DNA of 64,000 nucleotides from Oxytricha trifallax (Eukaryota; Ciliophora; Spirotrichea; Sporadotrichida; Oxytrichidae). The DNA is taken from contig ARYC01001540.1 in the NCBI GenBank assembly GCA_000711775.1, positions 17,310 to 81,309 on the forward strand, in the 5' to 3' direction. This document shows positions 49,819 through 61,622 of this stretch, piece by piece (the stretch's first letter is position 1; the number at the start of each line of letters is the position of its first letter). The notes below the pieces were generated by a model, which had not been told where the DNA came from, did no database searches, and worked only from the letters and a program-made list of their open reading frames with translations. The position numbers and the translations under genes are program-made.

Positions 49819-51875
49819 ATATCATATTATATTAATGAATTAAAAAATTATCATGTTTGTTGATTTTATTATTATTTTATAATGTTAAATCTAAACATAA
49901 TCGTTTTTTCTTGAAATAAAACTCAAGTATATTTTATCATGAGGATCTTAAAACAATAAATTTAATATAATTTATTATAATACATCATTAATAATTAATT
50001 GAGAGTTACATGTTATTATTTGAATATTTTACCATAATTTTTTAATATAATTTAATTTATTGTTTAATATATTCACTTCATTGATAAATTAATCTCATGT
50101 GAAATTATGATTAAAAAATGACAGTCAAACAACCCAAATTATATCAAAATTTTTTCTTCAAGCTTCTCTTAATTAATTACTCCTATGGTTACAAATATTT
50201 ACATTAAAATTATTGCGGCTTAAAAATAATTATAATAAATCACAAATAACTCTTAAGAATAAGTCGATTTAAAAAATTATATATGGGCAGAGATATCATT
50301 ATTTTATTAACCATAACGATTAATACATGATATTTTTCCCTTTAAATGTAAAAAAAATAATTATATTAAACAATCATTTTTAAAAATTCCTTTTTATTTT
50401 TAATTAAAAAGGATTTTTTACTTTTTACTTAATAATTATGTTACTCTTATTTATTTTCGAAATATCTCAGGATTAATAATCAAATAATTAATAACTAGAA
50501 ATTATATGTTCATTATAAAATAACATTCAATTATATTCCTTAATTAATTTCACTGATCTATTCTATTTCATTAAATTCTAAAGTCTTAGATTAGCCTATG
50601 AGAATATAATAAATTTTAAATAAACTAATTAAATTTTTTATCTAAAATTAGTAATAGTCAAATTCACAAAATTTTGTACATTAAATATTTTAAACACATT
50701 AAAATTCAATTGCTTATATTTACTATTCAAACTTCTATGTGACTGAAGAGTTGAAATTAAAATAATTATTAATGAGATTCACACAAAAAGCCTTTAATTA
50801 AACTTTTATATATTTGTTTAATAATATTCTAATTATCATAATAATTTAAATAATCCTTTTTTTGACTGGTGTATTTGTCTCATTATTTTATTAAAAAAAT
50901 ATATTATAATGGTTAAAATATATAATTTTATAAATTAACTATTAAATTATTGAAAAGCAAGCTTGAGTTAATTTTCATTTAATAAGTTTATCCATGTTCT
51001 TATAAAGCTGACTTTTGCTATATATATTAAATATATATATATACTAAGATTTTTAGTTATTAATTTGTTAAAAAAGTTATTAAATAAATTCATAATTATT
51101 TAAGGTTATATTTTATCTATTAGGTAAATGGTATGATACTATTTTTGAAAGAGAATTTTTCATAAAAATCGTATGAAAAATTATTCTTCAAATTAGACAA
51201 TTTTATAGCATTTTTAAATAAACTCTTACATTTAATTGAAAATATTATAATTTAATGATTAAAATTCCCAAGATATACTCGATATAATTTAGTCTATTGA
51301 TATACTATTAATTCTAATTTTTTAAAATAATAAGATAATATTTTACAAAACAATAAAATATACAACTAGATAAATGCCTTACATTTAATATACTAAAGAT
51401 GGAAACAGTTATTTTCCTAAAATAATACTTTGAAATCTATCATCTCAATCTATAATTGATTTTTATAAGAATTAGAAATATCTTTTTCTCTTGTGCGTTT
51501 AATGAGTAACTCAATTTAGTTTAAGAAATTTACTCTCTAATAGAAGAGAGAATTTTTTAAAAAATGGGTTGAAATAATAATGCGTTGTGTATATACAATT
51601 CATTAAATAAAATGTATAGTAAAAAAGTTCGCTTATAAGACAGATATTTTCCTTTCATGAATAATATGTATGTAAAGTCATAGATTTGCTCATAAGGAAT
51701 TAACAATTAAATTATTTCAATAAAAATTACTTTCTAATAGTTTTTATCAATTCATTTTAATTAAAGATTAGTGACGCTTATATTCACTCCTATGCGAAAT
51801 TTTTATTTTATTAATATAAAAAAAGGATCATACTACTTCTAAACGCTCATAAATTAAATTTCCACAATTTTCTTT
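49819..51875. other. AT-rich stretch, no gene
   Basis: Two kilobases of A/T-rich sequence, nothing recognised. Confidence 0.5.
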
Positions 51876-51883
51876 GTATTTTA

Positions 51884-52498
51884 GGGTAATGCTCTCCTTT
51901 GTGGGGGGGGGGGAACATAATATTTATAACAAAAGTTCTTTCATATTTTTTTTATTTACCAAATATCCAAATTAACTTATTTATTGTGGCATACAATCCT
52001 TCGATCATGATTCTGAGTATCTTATGGACCAATTAATTAAATAGTTACAGCACATTTATAAAAAAAAGAAAAATTTTTAGTTAAAAAAATTGTAAATTTA
52101 AATTATTTTATATCTAAATTAATTGTATTTAACTAATATACGTTCTCTATTCAGCTGTAATATAACTTTTAAATACTGCATTATAAATAAATTTTTGAAT
52201 GGTATATGCAGTATTTAAAAGTTATATTACAGCTGAATAGAGAACGTATATTAGTTAAATACAATTAATTTAGATATAAAATAATTTAAATTTACAATTT
52301 TTTTAACTAAAAATTTTTCTTTTTTTTATAAATGTGCTGTAATTATTTAATTAATTGGTCCATAAGATACTCAGAATCATGATCGAAGGATTGTATGCCA
52401 CAATAAATAAGTTAATTTGGATATTTGGTAAATAAAAAAAATATGAAAGAACTTTTGTTATAAATTTATGTTGCCCCCCTCTTAGGAGAGCACTGCCC
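51884..52498. mobile_element. 615-bp foldback element with 8-bp TSD
   Basis: Two arms of about 300 bp form a nearly perfect inverted repeat around a loop of about 30 bp centred near 52198. The ends are GGGTAATGCTCTCC and GGGCAGTGCTCTCC (inverted). The duplication GTATTTTA is exact at 51876-51883 and 52499-52506. A G11 run lies near the left end and a C6 run near the right. Noncoding. Confidence 0.9.
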
Positions 52499-52506
52499 GT
52501 ATTTTA

Positions 52507-54016
52507 ATACATATAAATTACGTGTTAATGCTATAAATGAACAGATTCTTCTGTTTCCTAAAAACTTAGATTCAATCAAATTTATAAAGTATACATTCCA
52601 AAAGCACATATAAAATATAAATAATAAATTATTAAGATCCTCATTAGCTTCTTTATCTTATAATAATAAAATAAATAAAATGTATTAATATTTAATATTA
52701 AAATTAAATAAAAAATTATCGATAATAAAATCTAAGTATATATATATTAACTTTTTTGGGCTTAGATAAGTAAAAGTATAATTACTTGTAATGAAATTTC
52801 CCAATTGATTATAGGAATACATTATAATTAGAGAATCAAAATAAGTTAAATTAATTTTAAATCACGATATTGGCAATCAAAGTTGGCCATTTTGAACTAT
52901 ATTTGGCTCTTTCAATTGATAATTTAAAAAAAAGCTTGATTTTGTTAATGGAGGTACTATTTTTGCATCCCTGAGCGAGTTAAATCGACTTTAATGTGTG
53001 GGCGTAATTTTCTGAATTTGGATGTGTTTGATTAAAGTCGAGTTAACTAGCTCCAGTAATGCAAAAAATAGTACCGTCAATAACAAATACAGCTATTTTT
53101 AAATTTTCTATTGAATGACCCCAAAATCGTTTAAAATGGCCAACTTTAACTTCCAATATTTTGATTTATATTTAATTTAATTTAAATTAATTTCCTAATG
53201 TATTTATCAATAATACAGGATTTTTCTTAAAGAAATAATAAATATTTCGAATATAAATATTGTTACTATAACATAAAATTAAATAATCTAATCAAATATT
53301 TATATAAATTAAATTTGTAATTAATAAGAATAATATTACTAAATTACATATCTTAACTTTTGAAATTGTGCATATATTTAGTATAGTCCTCTTCAATATA
53401 TTCCAGCTAAAATTATTTGTTTTTATCGACCCATACCATATCCACATTTCATAAAAAATTTAAGGTTAACCATTTTTATAAGTTTCACCTATTTTTATAT
53501 ATTATTTTTAACCTCTTAGATCTTTCAAATCTATTTTGTTTATAAATTGCTTTTGTTATATCTTAAGTATAATTAAAAATTTGTAGGTATTTGATAAAAT
53601 TTGTATAATTTCTTATATTTAATGAGAGTGTTCAACTATTTTGAAAAAATATTACTGAACATTTAATTTCACCGATTTCATTTTAATCTAATTTAATATT
53701 GAAAAATAAATTACTTTGATAAAAAAAGTTTAAATCCTTAGAGAAAAAGAGTGAGATATTTCATTTCAAATATTATTTGTAGCCACTATGAATGGGGATA
53801 ATATGATTGAAGAGAATTTTCTAAGATAAATATTTATAGCTTATTAAAGTTAATTTATATTATTTGATCAATTTATAATCTCAGTAAAAATGAAATTAAT
53901 TAAACTGATAAATTATATAAGAGTAGATAAAAAATATTAATAAATTAAGTGAAACTTATAAATAAAATTAGATAAAGCTTAACTTGTCCCTAGATTGTGG
54001 GAAATATTTATAACTA
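52507..54016. other. AT-rich stretch enclosing a weaker inverted repeat
   Basis: Apart from the inverted repeat at 52860-53170 no gene or repeat was seen. Confidence 0.5.
52860..53170. repeat. Imperfect inverted repeat (old foldback)
   Basis: Arms share AGTTGGCCATTTT, the (A/C)GGTACTATTTTTGCAT-like block and GTTAA.TCGACTTTAA, at roughly 70 percent identity with a short centre near 53010. Probably a diverged foldback element; no clean target duplication was found. Confidence 0.65.
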
Positions 54017-54919
54017 GTTTTTTTGGATTCCCCCCACAATTCTGGAATTTCCAAACGTTCCAGAATCATTCTGGAATCACCAAAAATTCCAGAATCATGC
54101 TGGAATTCCAGAACTAATTCTGGAATTCCAGAATTATTCTGGAATCTTTGGTGATCAATTTTTTAAATATAATTTTTTATTAATATTATATTTTTTCATT
54201 CTATTACTATAAATGAAAACGTAAAAAATTTTTGGGGAAGTTGCTTATACAATTATGATAAAAAAAAATTTAAGAGTTTTTTTGCACTTAGAACATTTTT
54301 TTTTATCTAATTTATTTATTTGGCAATATCAAAAAATTTCCCTATTTTTATCATTGAAATTATTATTATTAATTTATTAATCAATTAGTCAATATATCTA
54401 TTCTCATTTAATTCTGGGTATTTCTGATTACAAGTTTATCTAAGAACTCTTAGACAAATTAGACTGGAATTAATCCACTATAAATTTCTTAAGTATTTTA
54501 GATGTGTTTTCAAGAGTTCTCAATTCTAATAGTTTCAATAGAAACTCCAAGTACTATTAAATATTCTCTTTCAATTATTGTACTACTCGTTAAAAGATAA
54601 TATCCAATAATATTTTATGATGGTCTTTCATTTCGTTATTAACACAATTGATTATTAATATTTTCTTGGACAAATTAACTTATATAATAATATGATTTAA
54701 TATATAACCTCTCATAAATAATATTGAATCTTTTAATTTCTGTAAATTTAATAACATTTGTAAGAAAAAATATGCAGGAAACTTAACACTTGATAAAATT
54801 AAAAAATAAATGAACTTATATATCTTTATTAATTTTTATTAATTGTTTAGTACAAGAATTTATATTATTAATTTTTTAAAAATAATATATTTATTTTTAA
54901 TAGAATAAAGGAAAAATTC

Positions 54920-55384
54920 GGGGGGGGGGAAGTTTCCTGCACCGGTTTATGATAAAAAAAAAATTTTAGGGAAGTTTCCTGCACTCTTTTAAATTTTTTT
55001 AATTTTTATTTTTTTAATTAAATTAATCTTTATAAAAACTAACTTCACGACTAATTTCAACATTTAATTATACTTTAATTTTTTAATCAATAGCCAATAT
55101 CTCTCTTCAGATTCCAACAACTCTGACATTTTTCATCTAATACTTATAGGTTCTGTTATAGTAATTCCAAATATTTTATCTTATTTTTATTGAAATTCTG
55201 ATTGAATTTTTCTTGTTCTTACCATGTCTTTATAATGTTAGACTATATTTTCTTTAACTACTTCAATGATGAGCGATATGCTCTTAATATTTAATGGGTA
55301 AAAAAATATTAATTTTGTTAATTTATGTCAAATTTATTAAATTTAACATAAAAAAATTAAAGCGTGCAGGAAACTTCCCCCCCC
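54920..55384. mobile_element. 465-bp poly-G MITE nested in the 54.0-kb element
   Basis: Begins GGGGGGGGGAAGTTTCCTGC and ends with the inverted complement. A second GGGAAGTTTCCTGCAC copy is just inside. The duplication AAAAATTC is exact at 54912-54919 and 55385-55392. Same family as 49407-49810. Confidence 0.9.
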
Positions 55385-55964
55385 AAAAATTCATTAACTA
55401 TTATATAAAGAGAGAAATAAAATTTTATAACTATAAGTTGATATTCTATCAAGAAATTAACTTAATAATTGATCAATAATATGCGTGAAAAATATGCTTT
55501 TAATATAGAATGTAAAAGCAGTTTGTGAACTTGACTGTGTTATCTCTTTTATATGAATCCTTTAGAGACTTTAATTTATAAGCTGATTTGATCATGAAAT
55601 ATATAAATTTATTATTTTGTCCTAATTTATTTAATAATTAAATACTGTAAGTAATATTTTGCAAGTTTATAAATTATGAGAGTTATTTATATTTTTGCTA
55701 TTTGACAAAGTTCTATAAGAAATATTCGAAATCTTATTTGCACAGAAAAATAACAGAATTGTAATTATAAGAAAAAAATATGATAAAATTTATCGAATTT
55801 TTGCGATTGTAAATTTTTTAAGTTATAGAAAAAAAGCTCACACAAAAATTTCAGGAAAAATGGAAAAATTGAAATTTTTTTATAATAAATATAAAATTAT
55901 TTTTTTAATCTAAAGTCATCAGAAAAATTTGAAATTATAAATCATTTTCAGAATTTAAAAAAAT

Positions 55965-56620
55965 GGGTGGTACCTCTCTCACGCCCCCACAATTATCAAT
56001 GCAAAAAATAAAATCAATAATTATCTCACTAACAAAATTTAGATCAAAAATCAAGAATTTAATAACCAAAAATGTTAATCGAAACAATTTGAGACAGTAT
56101 GACTTTGAAAAAATTATCAATTTATCATAAACACTAATATTTATATTTGTTTTTATTCATATTAATATTTGAATAATTTCCCAATAATTTTCAGATTTTA
56201 ACCTATATTATTTTTATCCAGAATCTTGGAGGCAATATATAGTTCACTTTAATAGTAACAAAAAAAGAAAATTATAAAATAATAATATGCAGGATCAATT
56301 TATTTTAGAATGAAAGGGATTTTTTGTTACTATTAAAGTGAACTATATATTGCCTCCAAGATTCTGGATAAAAATAATATAGGTTAAAATCTGAAAATTA
56401 TTGGGAAATTATTCAAATATTAATATGAATAAAAACAAATATAAATATTAGTGTTTATGATAAATTGATAATTTTTTCAAAGTCATACTGCCTCAAATTG
56501 TTTCGATTAACATTTTTGGTTATTAAATTCTTGATTTTTGATCTAAATTTTGTTAGTGAGATAATTATTGATTTTATTTTTTGCATTGATAATTGTGGGG
56601 GCGTGAGAGAGGTACCACCC
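55965..56620. mobile_element. 656-bp foldback nested in the 54.0-kb element
   Basis: Arms of about 300 bp are nearly identical inverted copies around a loop at about 56265-56316. The ends read GGGTGGTACCTCTCTCACG. The duplication AAAAAAAT is exact at 55957-55964 and 56621-56628. The open frames on both arms are mirror images and not genes. Confidence 0.9.
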
Positions 56621-56741
56621 AAAAAAATTAATATCATATATTTATAATAAAATTACCAGAAATTCCAGCTCCATGATGGAATTCCAGAATGATTCTGGAA
56701 CGTTTTGAAAATCCAGAATTGTGGGTGGGATCCGTTTTTTT

Positions 56742-58764
56742 AATGTATAATCGTATTAGAAGATAAAGAGTCATAATGACACTTATTCAAATAAATAGGA
56801 AATTATTTAAATGAAGAGAGGTAGACTAGGGGGTGGGTATAGATTAAATTGTTAATTAATTATTTATCCTTATTTTTCAATTTATATTTGCATTTCTAGT
56901 CTAATTTATCAACTTTTAACTCACTATTATTGCTAATAAGTCCACTTAATTGAAATTATGAGTATTTAGTTGTTTTAGATTTGTTGTTGATAAAAAGGCT
57001 CTTTTTAGAAAATATTTTTATATTAAAGTATTCAAAAATAAACATATGATTTTAGTCATTAATCTTTTTGAAGATGTTTTATTGAGCTTTTTAAGAATTT
57101 AAATAGATTTCATAGTTTGAATATTTTCTGCAGCTTTCGTTTGAGGAAGGACTTTGTGAATCTTGCCTTAATTTATTTATAAATTTCGAAAAATCCTTAT
57201 TTTTATAACATTCAGACTGATTGAGATTCACCTCGACCTTAGCTATTTTTAATTAAAATAATTCTGCTTTATTTTATAATTTTTTATAAATAATGGCTGA
57301 TATAGCTTTATGATTTAAGGATAAGATTTAATAGACCTTTTATATATTATTTGGCATTATTTTTTTAATTTTATTAATAAAAATAAATAGCTATTTTTAT
57401 ATTAATAGTAAATTAATTTTAAATTTATTTAAGAAGCTAGATTAAGTTGAAATGTTCTACAATTTGACTTTAAATTTTGGATTTGAGGACTTTTTGGGAT
57501 TTATTTATAGTTATTTGTTTTCTCAACTTCATTTAAGTAAACAATACTATTAATTTATATTAATATTAATTTTATAATCATTTGGTTTTTCAATATTATT
57601 ATTCTAGATGCTATCTTTTTACTTTAAGAATTAATTTATTTTTTTATATAATAAAACTATTTTCAAATCCTTAAGAATGAAATTATGCTTTATGGAGATA
57701 TTTTTTCTTAGTCAAAATAATTAGGTCCTTGAGATTTTATAAAAATATTTTAGAGGAATTATTTCGGATAGAAAAGAATATAAGGTTCCAAAAATAATAT
57801 AAGTGAAGGAATTCATCTTTTATTTAAAAAATCTACCCATAATAATATAAATTCTTCTAATTTATATGATAAAATGATGTTAATTCTCTTATAAAATCAT
57901 AAAGAAAAAAACATATCATTTGGTAAAATATAAGTTTAAGAAAATAAAAATAATTTCAAAACATAATTTATATACTCTGATTTAAATTAAATTTTATTTA
58001 TATTGAAAAATTTAAATATTTAAAATTTTGATTTGCAACTGTCAATACTCTGATTTATTTTTTCCTTATTTGTTTTTTCTACTATATTAGATTTAATGTT
58101 ATTAATTTTCTATTTTTTAAGTAGGCATTAATTCATATCAATTTATATTTTTTAATTATAATATTATAGAAATATATAAAAAACACTTTATATTAAATGA
58201 TCTTTTTAATCTGATATGTAATATATTTTAATTCACTAATTTTGTTGAAAATTTAAATAATCATTATTCTTCATATAATACTTTTATTATATTTGAATGA
58301 AATAAATAGACTTATAGTTTAAATGGATTTTAATGTTTATTAGATATCAGTATATAGAATAAAAACAATTTTATAAACTAATATCAATTTCCCAAGAATA
58401 TTTTTTATAAAATATTAATCTATGTAAATATCAATTTATTTTTGTACGCACTTTTATTAATCTGTTTTAATACTTCCAATAACCGAGCTAGCTCTCTTTT
58501 AAGAAAACCAACTATGTTTAAGAGCTTATTTAAATAAATATAATTTATTTTCCAAAGCAATTTATTTAAAACAATCAAATTTCAAAAAATTGTTAAAATT
58601 TATGTTCGATTAACTTAGAAATTTTAGAATAAAAGACTTTAAAAGTCTGTATATATAGCCATTAGTCCATAAAAAAAACATAAATGGGTCTAAAATAATT
58701 TTATAAGAAAGAATTTTATAAGAAAGTTAAGTTCTAGGAATTATTGCTAATAATTCATATTCAT
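56742..58764. other. AT-rich stretch, no gene
   Basis: No coding signal. It lies downstream of the kinase gene. Confidence 0.5.
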
Positions 58765-61622
58765 TCATGATATTGATAAAAATCTAATCTAAAATTTTAT
58801 TTAATAAATTTTTACCTATAAAATTACTTTGAATTTGATTTTTTGAAATTAAATGCTTAATGCCTGAAATATATTTAAATAATCTAAAGTTTATTTGCAA
58901 TCATAACGTACTACGGGGTTTATCTATAGCAATTTAAAATATTATTTTTATTTTTGTTACAATTTAAGAATTAAGTCTTGAAGGCTTGCTGAAGTATATT
59001 TCTGCAGATAAGGAATAGTATGTCCAATGCTACAAGCCATATTATGATCTTGAACTTCAAAGATGAAATTACCTGGGAATAATTATTTGCCAGTTGATAA
59101 TTAAAATAATAAACTGCCCATACTAAAGAGGTCGGCCTTAGTGTCATACCCAAGACCTCCTTTCAATATTTTTAGAAAATTAATTATTAAAAATGTAATA
59201 AAAAAAACATATTTCTGGAGCTATGAATTATTTATTAATTTAAAGCATAATATAATTTAAATATAAAACGCTAAACTAATTGAAAAATATTTTATCTTGA
59301 TCATTTATTTTAAAATAAAATAATATTATCTAAAAATATTTGTAAAAGGGAGTATTCATATCAATCAGAATTAATTATATTATATTTATCATTTTAATCA
59401 ATTAATTTTCTAAAAATTAAATATTTAATTTTCAATAGCTACTTTGTTATTATTTACTCAATATAATAATTTTTCCAAGTTTCATATTTCATTATTTAAT
59501 ATAACTACTATAATTCATTATAATTTAACTCGAAACTTTATTGAGATTTTATTTGTTAAATTTTATTATAAGGCTAATCAATTAGTATTATTGTAAACGT
59601 AAAAATTTCTTCTATGCTGAATATTTCCGAATAATATATTTTTAAGAAATATTAAAATAATTTTTAAAAGGCAAACTCAATTCCTTAATATTCTATAAAT
59701 AATATAAAAATGTGATATCTTAAATAATTGGGTTTAAAATGAAACCAGGAGTACCGCATTACTTTATCAATAATTATTGTTCTTATATTTTCTAAGCGAG
59801 CCCAAAATCTGCAATTTTTACTTCAACATCCCCATTACTGGAGTACTGAATTAGAATATTTCAATTAAATAAAATAACTAATTTTATATATTTTGAGGTT
59901 TTATATCTCTGTGAATGATATTCTTTTCGTGAAGTTAGCCCAAACCTCTAAGTAACTCGACCATGATTATTACTAAATTATAATTGAGTTGGATAAAATA
60001 TAAAATTGTTTTAATTAAGATTTAGTGAGAGGTTGGCCAATTTAACATAAAAATTGTTAACTTATTGTGATAATAAATTGAAAATCAACAAGGCAGTATA
60101 ATTTCAGGAAGCACTTTGCTTATTATGCTTGTTTTATTTAAGTAAATTACAACATAATTGAAAATAATATTTTATATTTTTTTTTACCATCCTCTTCTAT
60201 AATTATGATTATGAACATGAGTATATATCTTTCCTAGTTTTAGATTTGTCTCCTATAACTTTTTCATATATTCCTTTTGCTCTTCTCTAGGTTCACCTTT
60301 TGGATAAGTGAAAAAATTTGAATAAATGTATTGAACTTATATTTTTTAAATATATACAGCGCATCTTTATCATGCAATTTAAAATTTTTGATCATGTAAT
60401 TAATTTATTTAAAAAAAATATTCACAATTTAAAGGAAAGAAAACTGAGTTCAATATTTACATCAATAGGGAAACAAGTCCTTTAATTTAAAAAGATATAT
60501 TATATTTAGATCAATTGAAAAATTTAAGTCGCCAAATTATAATCAAAGTATTTCTTAAATTTAAATGTAATGCTTGTGTATACTTTATTAAGCCAATACC
60601 ATCATTTTTTAAATTGGAAAAGTAAACTATTTCTTTTTAATAATATTTAAATAATTATAATTTAACTTTTTCATTTTAATTTACTTTAGTAATAAACTAA
60701 AAAGTTTTTTTGGTTAATATTATAAAAAAATTCAAATTATATTATCTTATTTATTTATATACATGATTGGCCTTAATTAATTTTCAGGTATAATCTCATC
60801 GAGTTATTTGTCAATAAAGTTTTACAAATCTCCACCATTCACATATTCCAATAACAAATAAATACTTTTTTCACTCTCATATACTTTGTATAATTACACT
60901 ATTTATTTACAGTTGCTGAGTAATTATTTTATATTATTGTTTTTATTAATTAAAACAATTAATTTTATACTATTAATTAGTAATTAACTTTAATTATTTT
61001 CATTCGAAAATAAGTTAAATCAAATATAAATAGTTTCAAGCTTTGTAAATTTTTATTGCTTTGCAATAATTCAATTATCTATAATCAAAATCTTAAATAA
61101 GATTAATCGAGAATATACTTATATTTTAATATAAATTTAAGTAGTCTTAGTGTTTGAATTTCATTTTTAATATTTTAGGAATACATTCGATTTGGGAAAA
61201 TGAATTTAAATTAAATTAATTAATTATTAAAATCATGGCAGTTAATAAATCCAAAGTTACTCAAAATTGAAAAATAAATGAATTCTACGGTAGATCCCGC
61301 AATTTTAGCTGGACTATATTATTGAAATTATTTCTGAATCATCCCAGGAAGCGAGATATTTTGGTTTTGAGCTAACTCCCAAAAATAGTATAATAGGTTT
61401 TTCTCGCTTGGGCGATGAGATAAATTCATTATAGCAATAACAACCACCGTCTCATTTTTAATGCGCTATCCAGAGAGTATAATATTGTCAGGGTTTGGAG
61501 ACATTTTCCAAAAACATAACTGAAGGTAATTAATAATTAATTAATTTTAATTTTAATTCATTTTCCCAAATCGAATTTATTCCTACAATAATTTGAATTT
61601 TATCATTTTATTCACCCAGATC
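58765..61622 (-). CDS. Ser/Thr protein kinase in eight MDSs
   Basis: Read on the minus strand and joined at pointers, the MDSs (61584-61622, 61140-61177, 60778-60922, 59888-59985, 59739-59861, 59209-59227, 58960-59171, 58765-58937) give one kinase. The motifs are helix C NIKNEIQTLRLL, hinge LLLEYVNGGDLQNFI, HRDIKPQNILIQ, KIADFGLAQKI, CGTPGFIAPEILKGG, DTKADLFSMGSLLFQLSTG and LLQINPVVRYDCKQ. All catalytic residues visible (HRD, N, DFG, APE) are intact. The glycine loop and the β3 Lys lie in MDSs not found here, so the gene is partial or scrambled. Closest in pattern to CAMK/ULK-type kinases. It ends at TGA 58765-58767 if no further IES follows. Confidence 0.9.
58930..58967. other. IES, pointer CAATTTAA
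   Basis: The 8-bp repeat at 58930-58937 and 58960-58967 flanks a 22-bp insert. Removal restores LILKLLQINPVV. Confidence 0.9.
59166..59214. other. IES, pointer ATATTT
   Basis: Repeat at 59166-59171 and 59209-59214; removal restores APEILKGG. Confidence 0.88.
59223..59743. other. IES, pointer ATGAA
   Basis: Repeat at 59223-59227 and 59739-59743; removal restores TPGFIAPEI. The insert is AT-rich, about 511 bp. Confidence 0.88.
59856..59893. other. IES, pointer ATATTT
   Basis: Repeat at 59856-59861 and 59888-59893 with a 26-bp insert. Removal restores HRDIKPQNILIQ, an invariant kinase motif, so this call is strong. Confidence 0.93.
59981..60782. other. IES, pointer TAATT
   Basis: Repeat at 59981-59985 and 60778-60782; removal restores EIIPENYNLVIIMVELL. 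The insert (about 790 bp) contains an unrelated coding island at 60184-60305. Confidence 0.85.
60184..60305 (-). CDS. Coding island inside a kinase IES
   Basis: The minus-strand frame reads YPKGEPREEQKEYMKKLQ then ETNLKLGKIYTHVHNHNY. It does not correspond to any conserved kinase segment at this position. It may be an MDS of a second gene nested in the IES, or a lineage-specific insert of the kinase misplaced by scrambling. Resembles short ciliary-protein repeats only loosely. Confidence 0.5.
60919..61143. other. IES, pointer AGTA
   Basis: Repeat at 60919-60922 and 61140-61143; removal restores LRLLSNCKQIVQLYKVYE. Confidence 0.82.
61176..61585. mobile_element. TA-flanked IES with 55-60-bp inverted ends
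   Basis: The element 61178-61583 starts GGAATACATTCGATTTGGGA and ends with its inverted complement. TA at 61176-61177 and 61584-61585 is the pointer. Removing the element with one TA restores KFKLLQNIKNEIQTL in helix C of the kinase. The central 220 bp is GC-richer and open in three frames; no assignable protein. Confidence 0.88.

Larger units (their letters stand above)
54025..56733. mobile_element. 2.7-kb element with 8-bp TSD, hosting two nested elements
   Basis: The ends are GGATTCCCCCCACAATTC and, inverted, GGATCCCACCCACAATTC, with further inverted copies of the TTCCAGAATNATTCTGGAA palindrome inside. The duplication GTTTTTTT is exact at 54017-54024 and 56734-56741. It contains the complete elements 54920-55384 and 55965-56620. 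Without them about 1.57 kb of AT-rich noncoding sequence remains. Confidence 0.85.

Noticed and set aside
55935..56647. Open frames starting MIIFSKSYCLKLF on both strands
   Set aside because: They are the two arms of the foldback 55965-56620 read in opposite directions, not two genes.
61285..61503. Coding-like centre of the TA-flanked IES
   Set aside because: All three relevant frames look equally protein-like by eye, so no frame can be chosen; not called as a gene.
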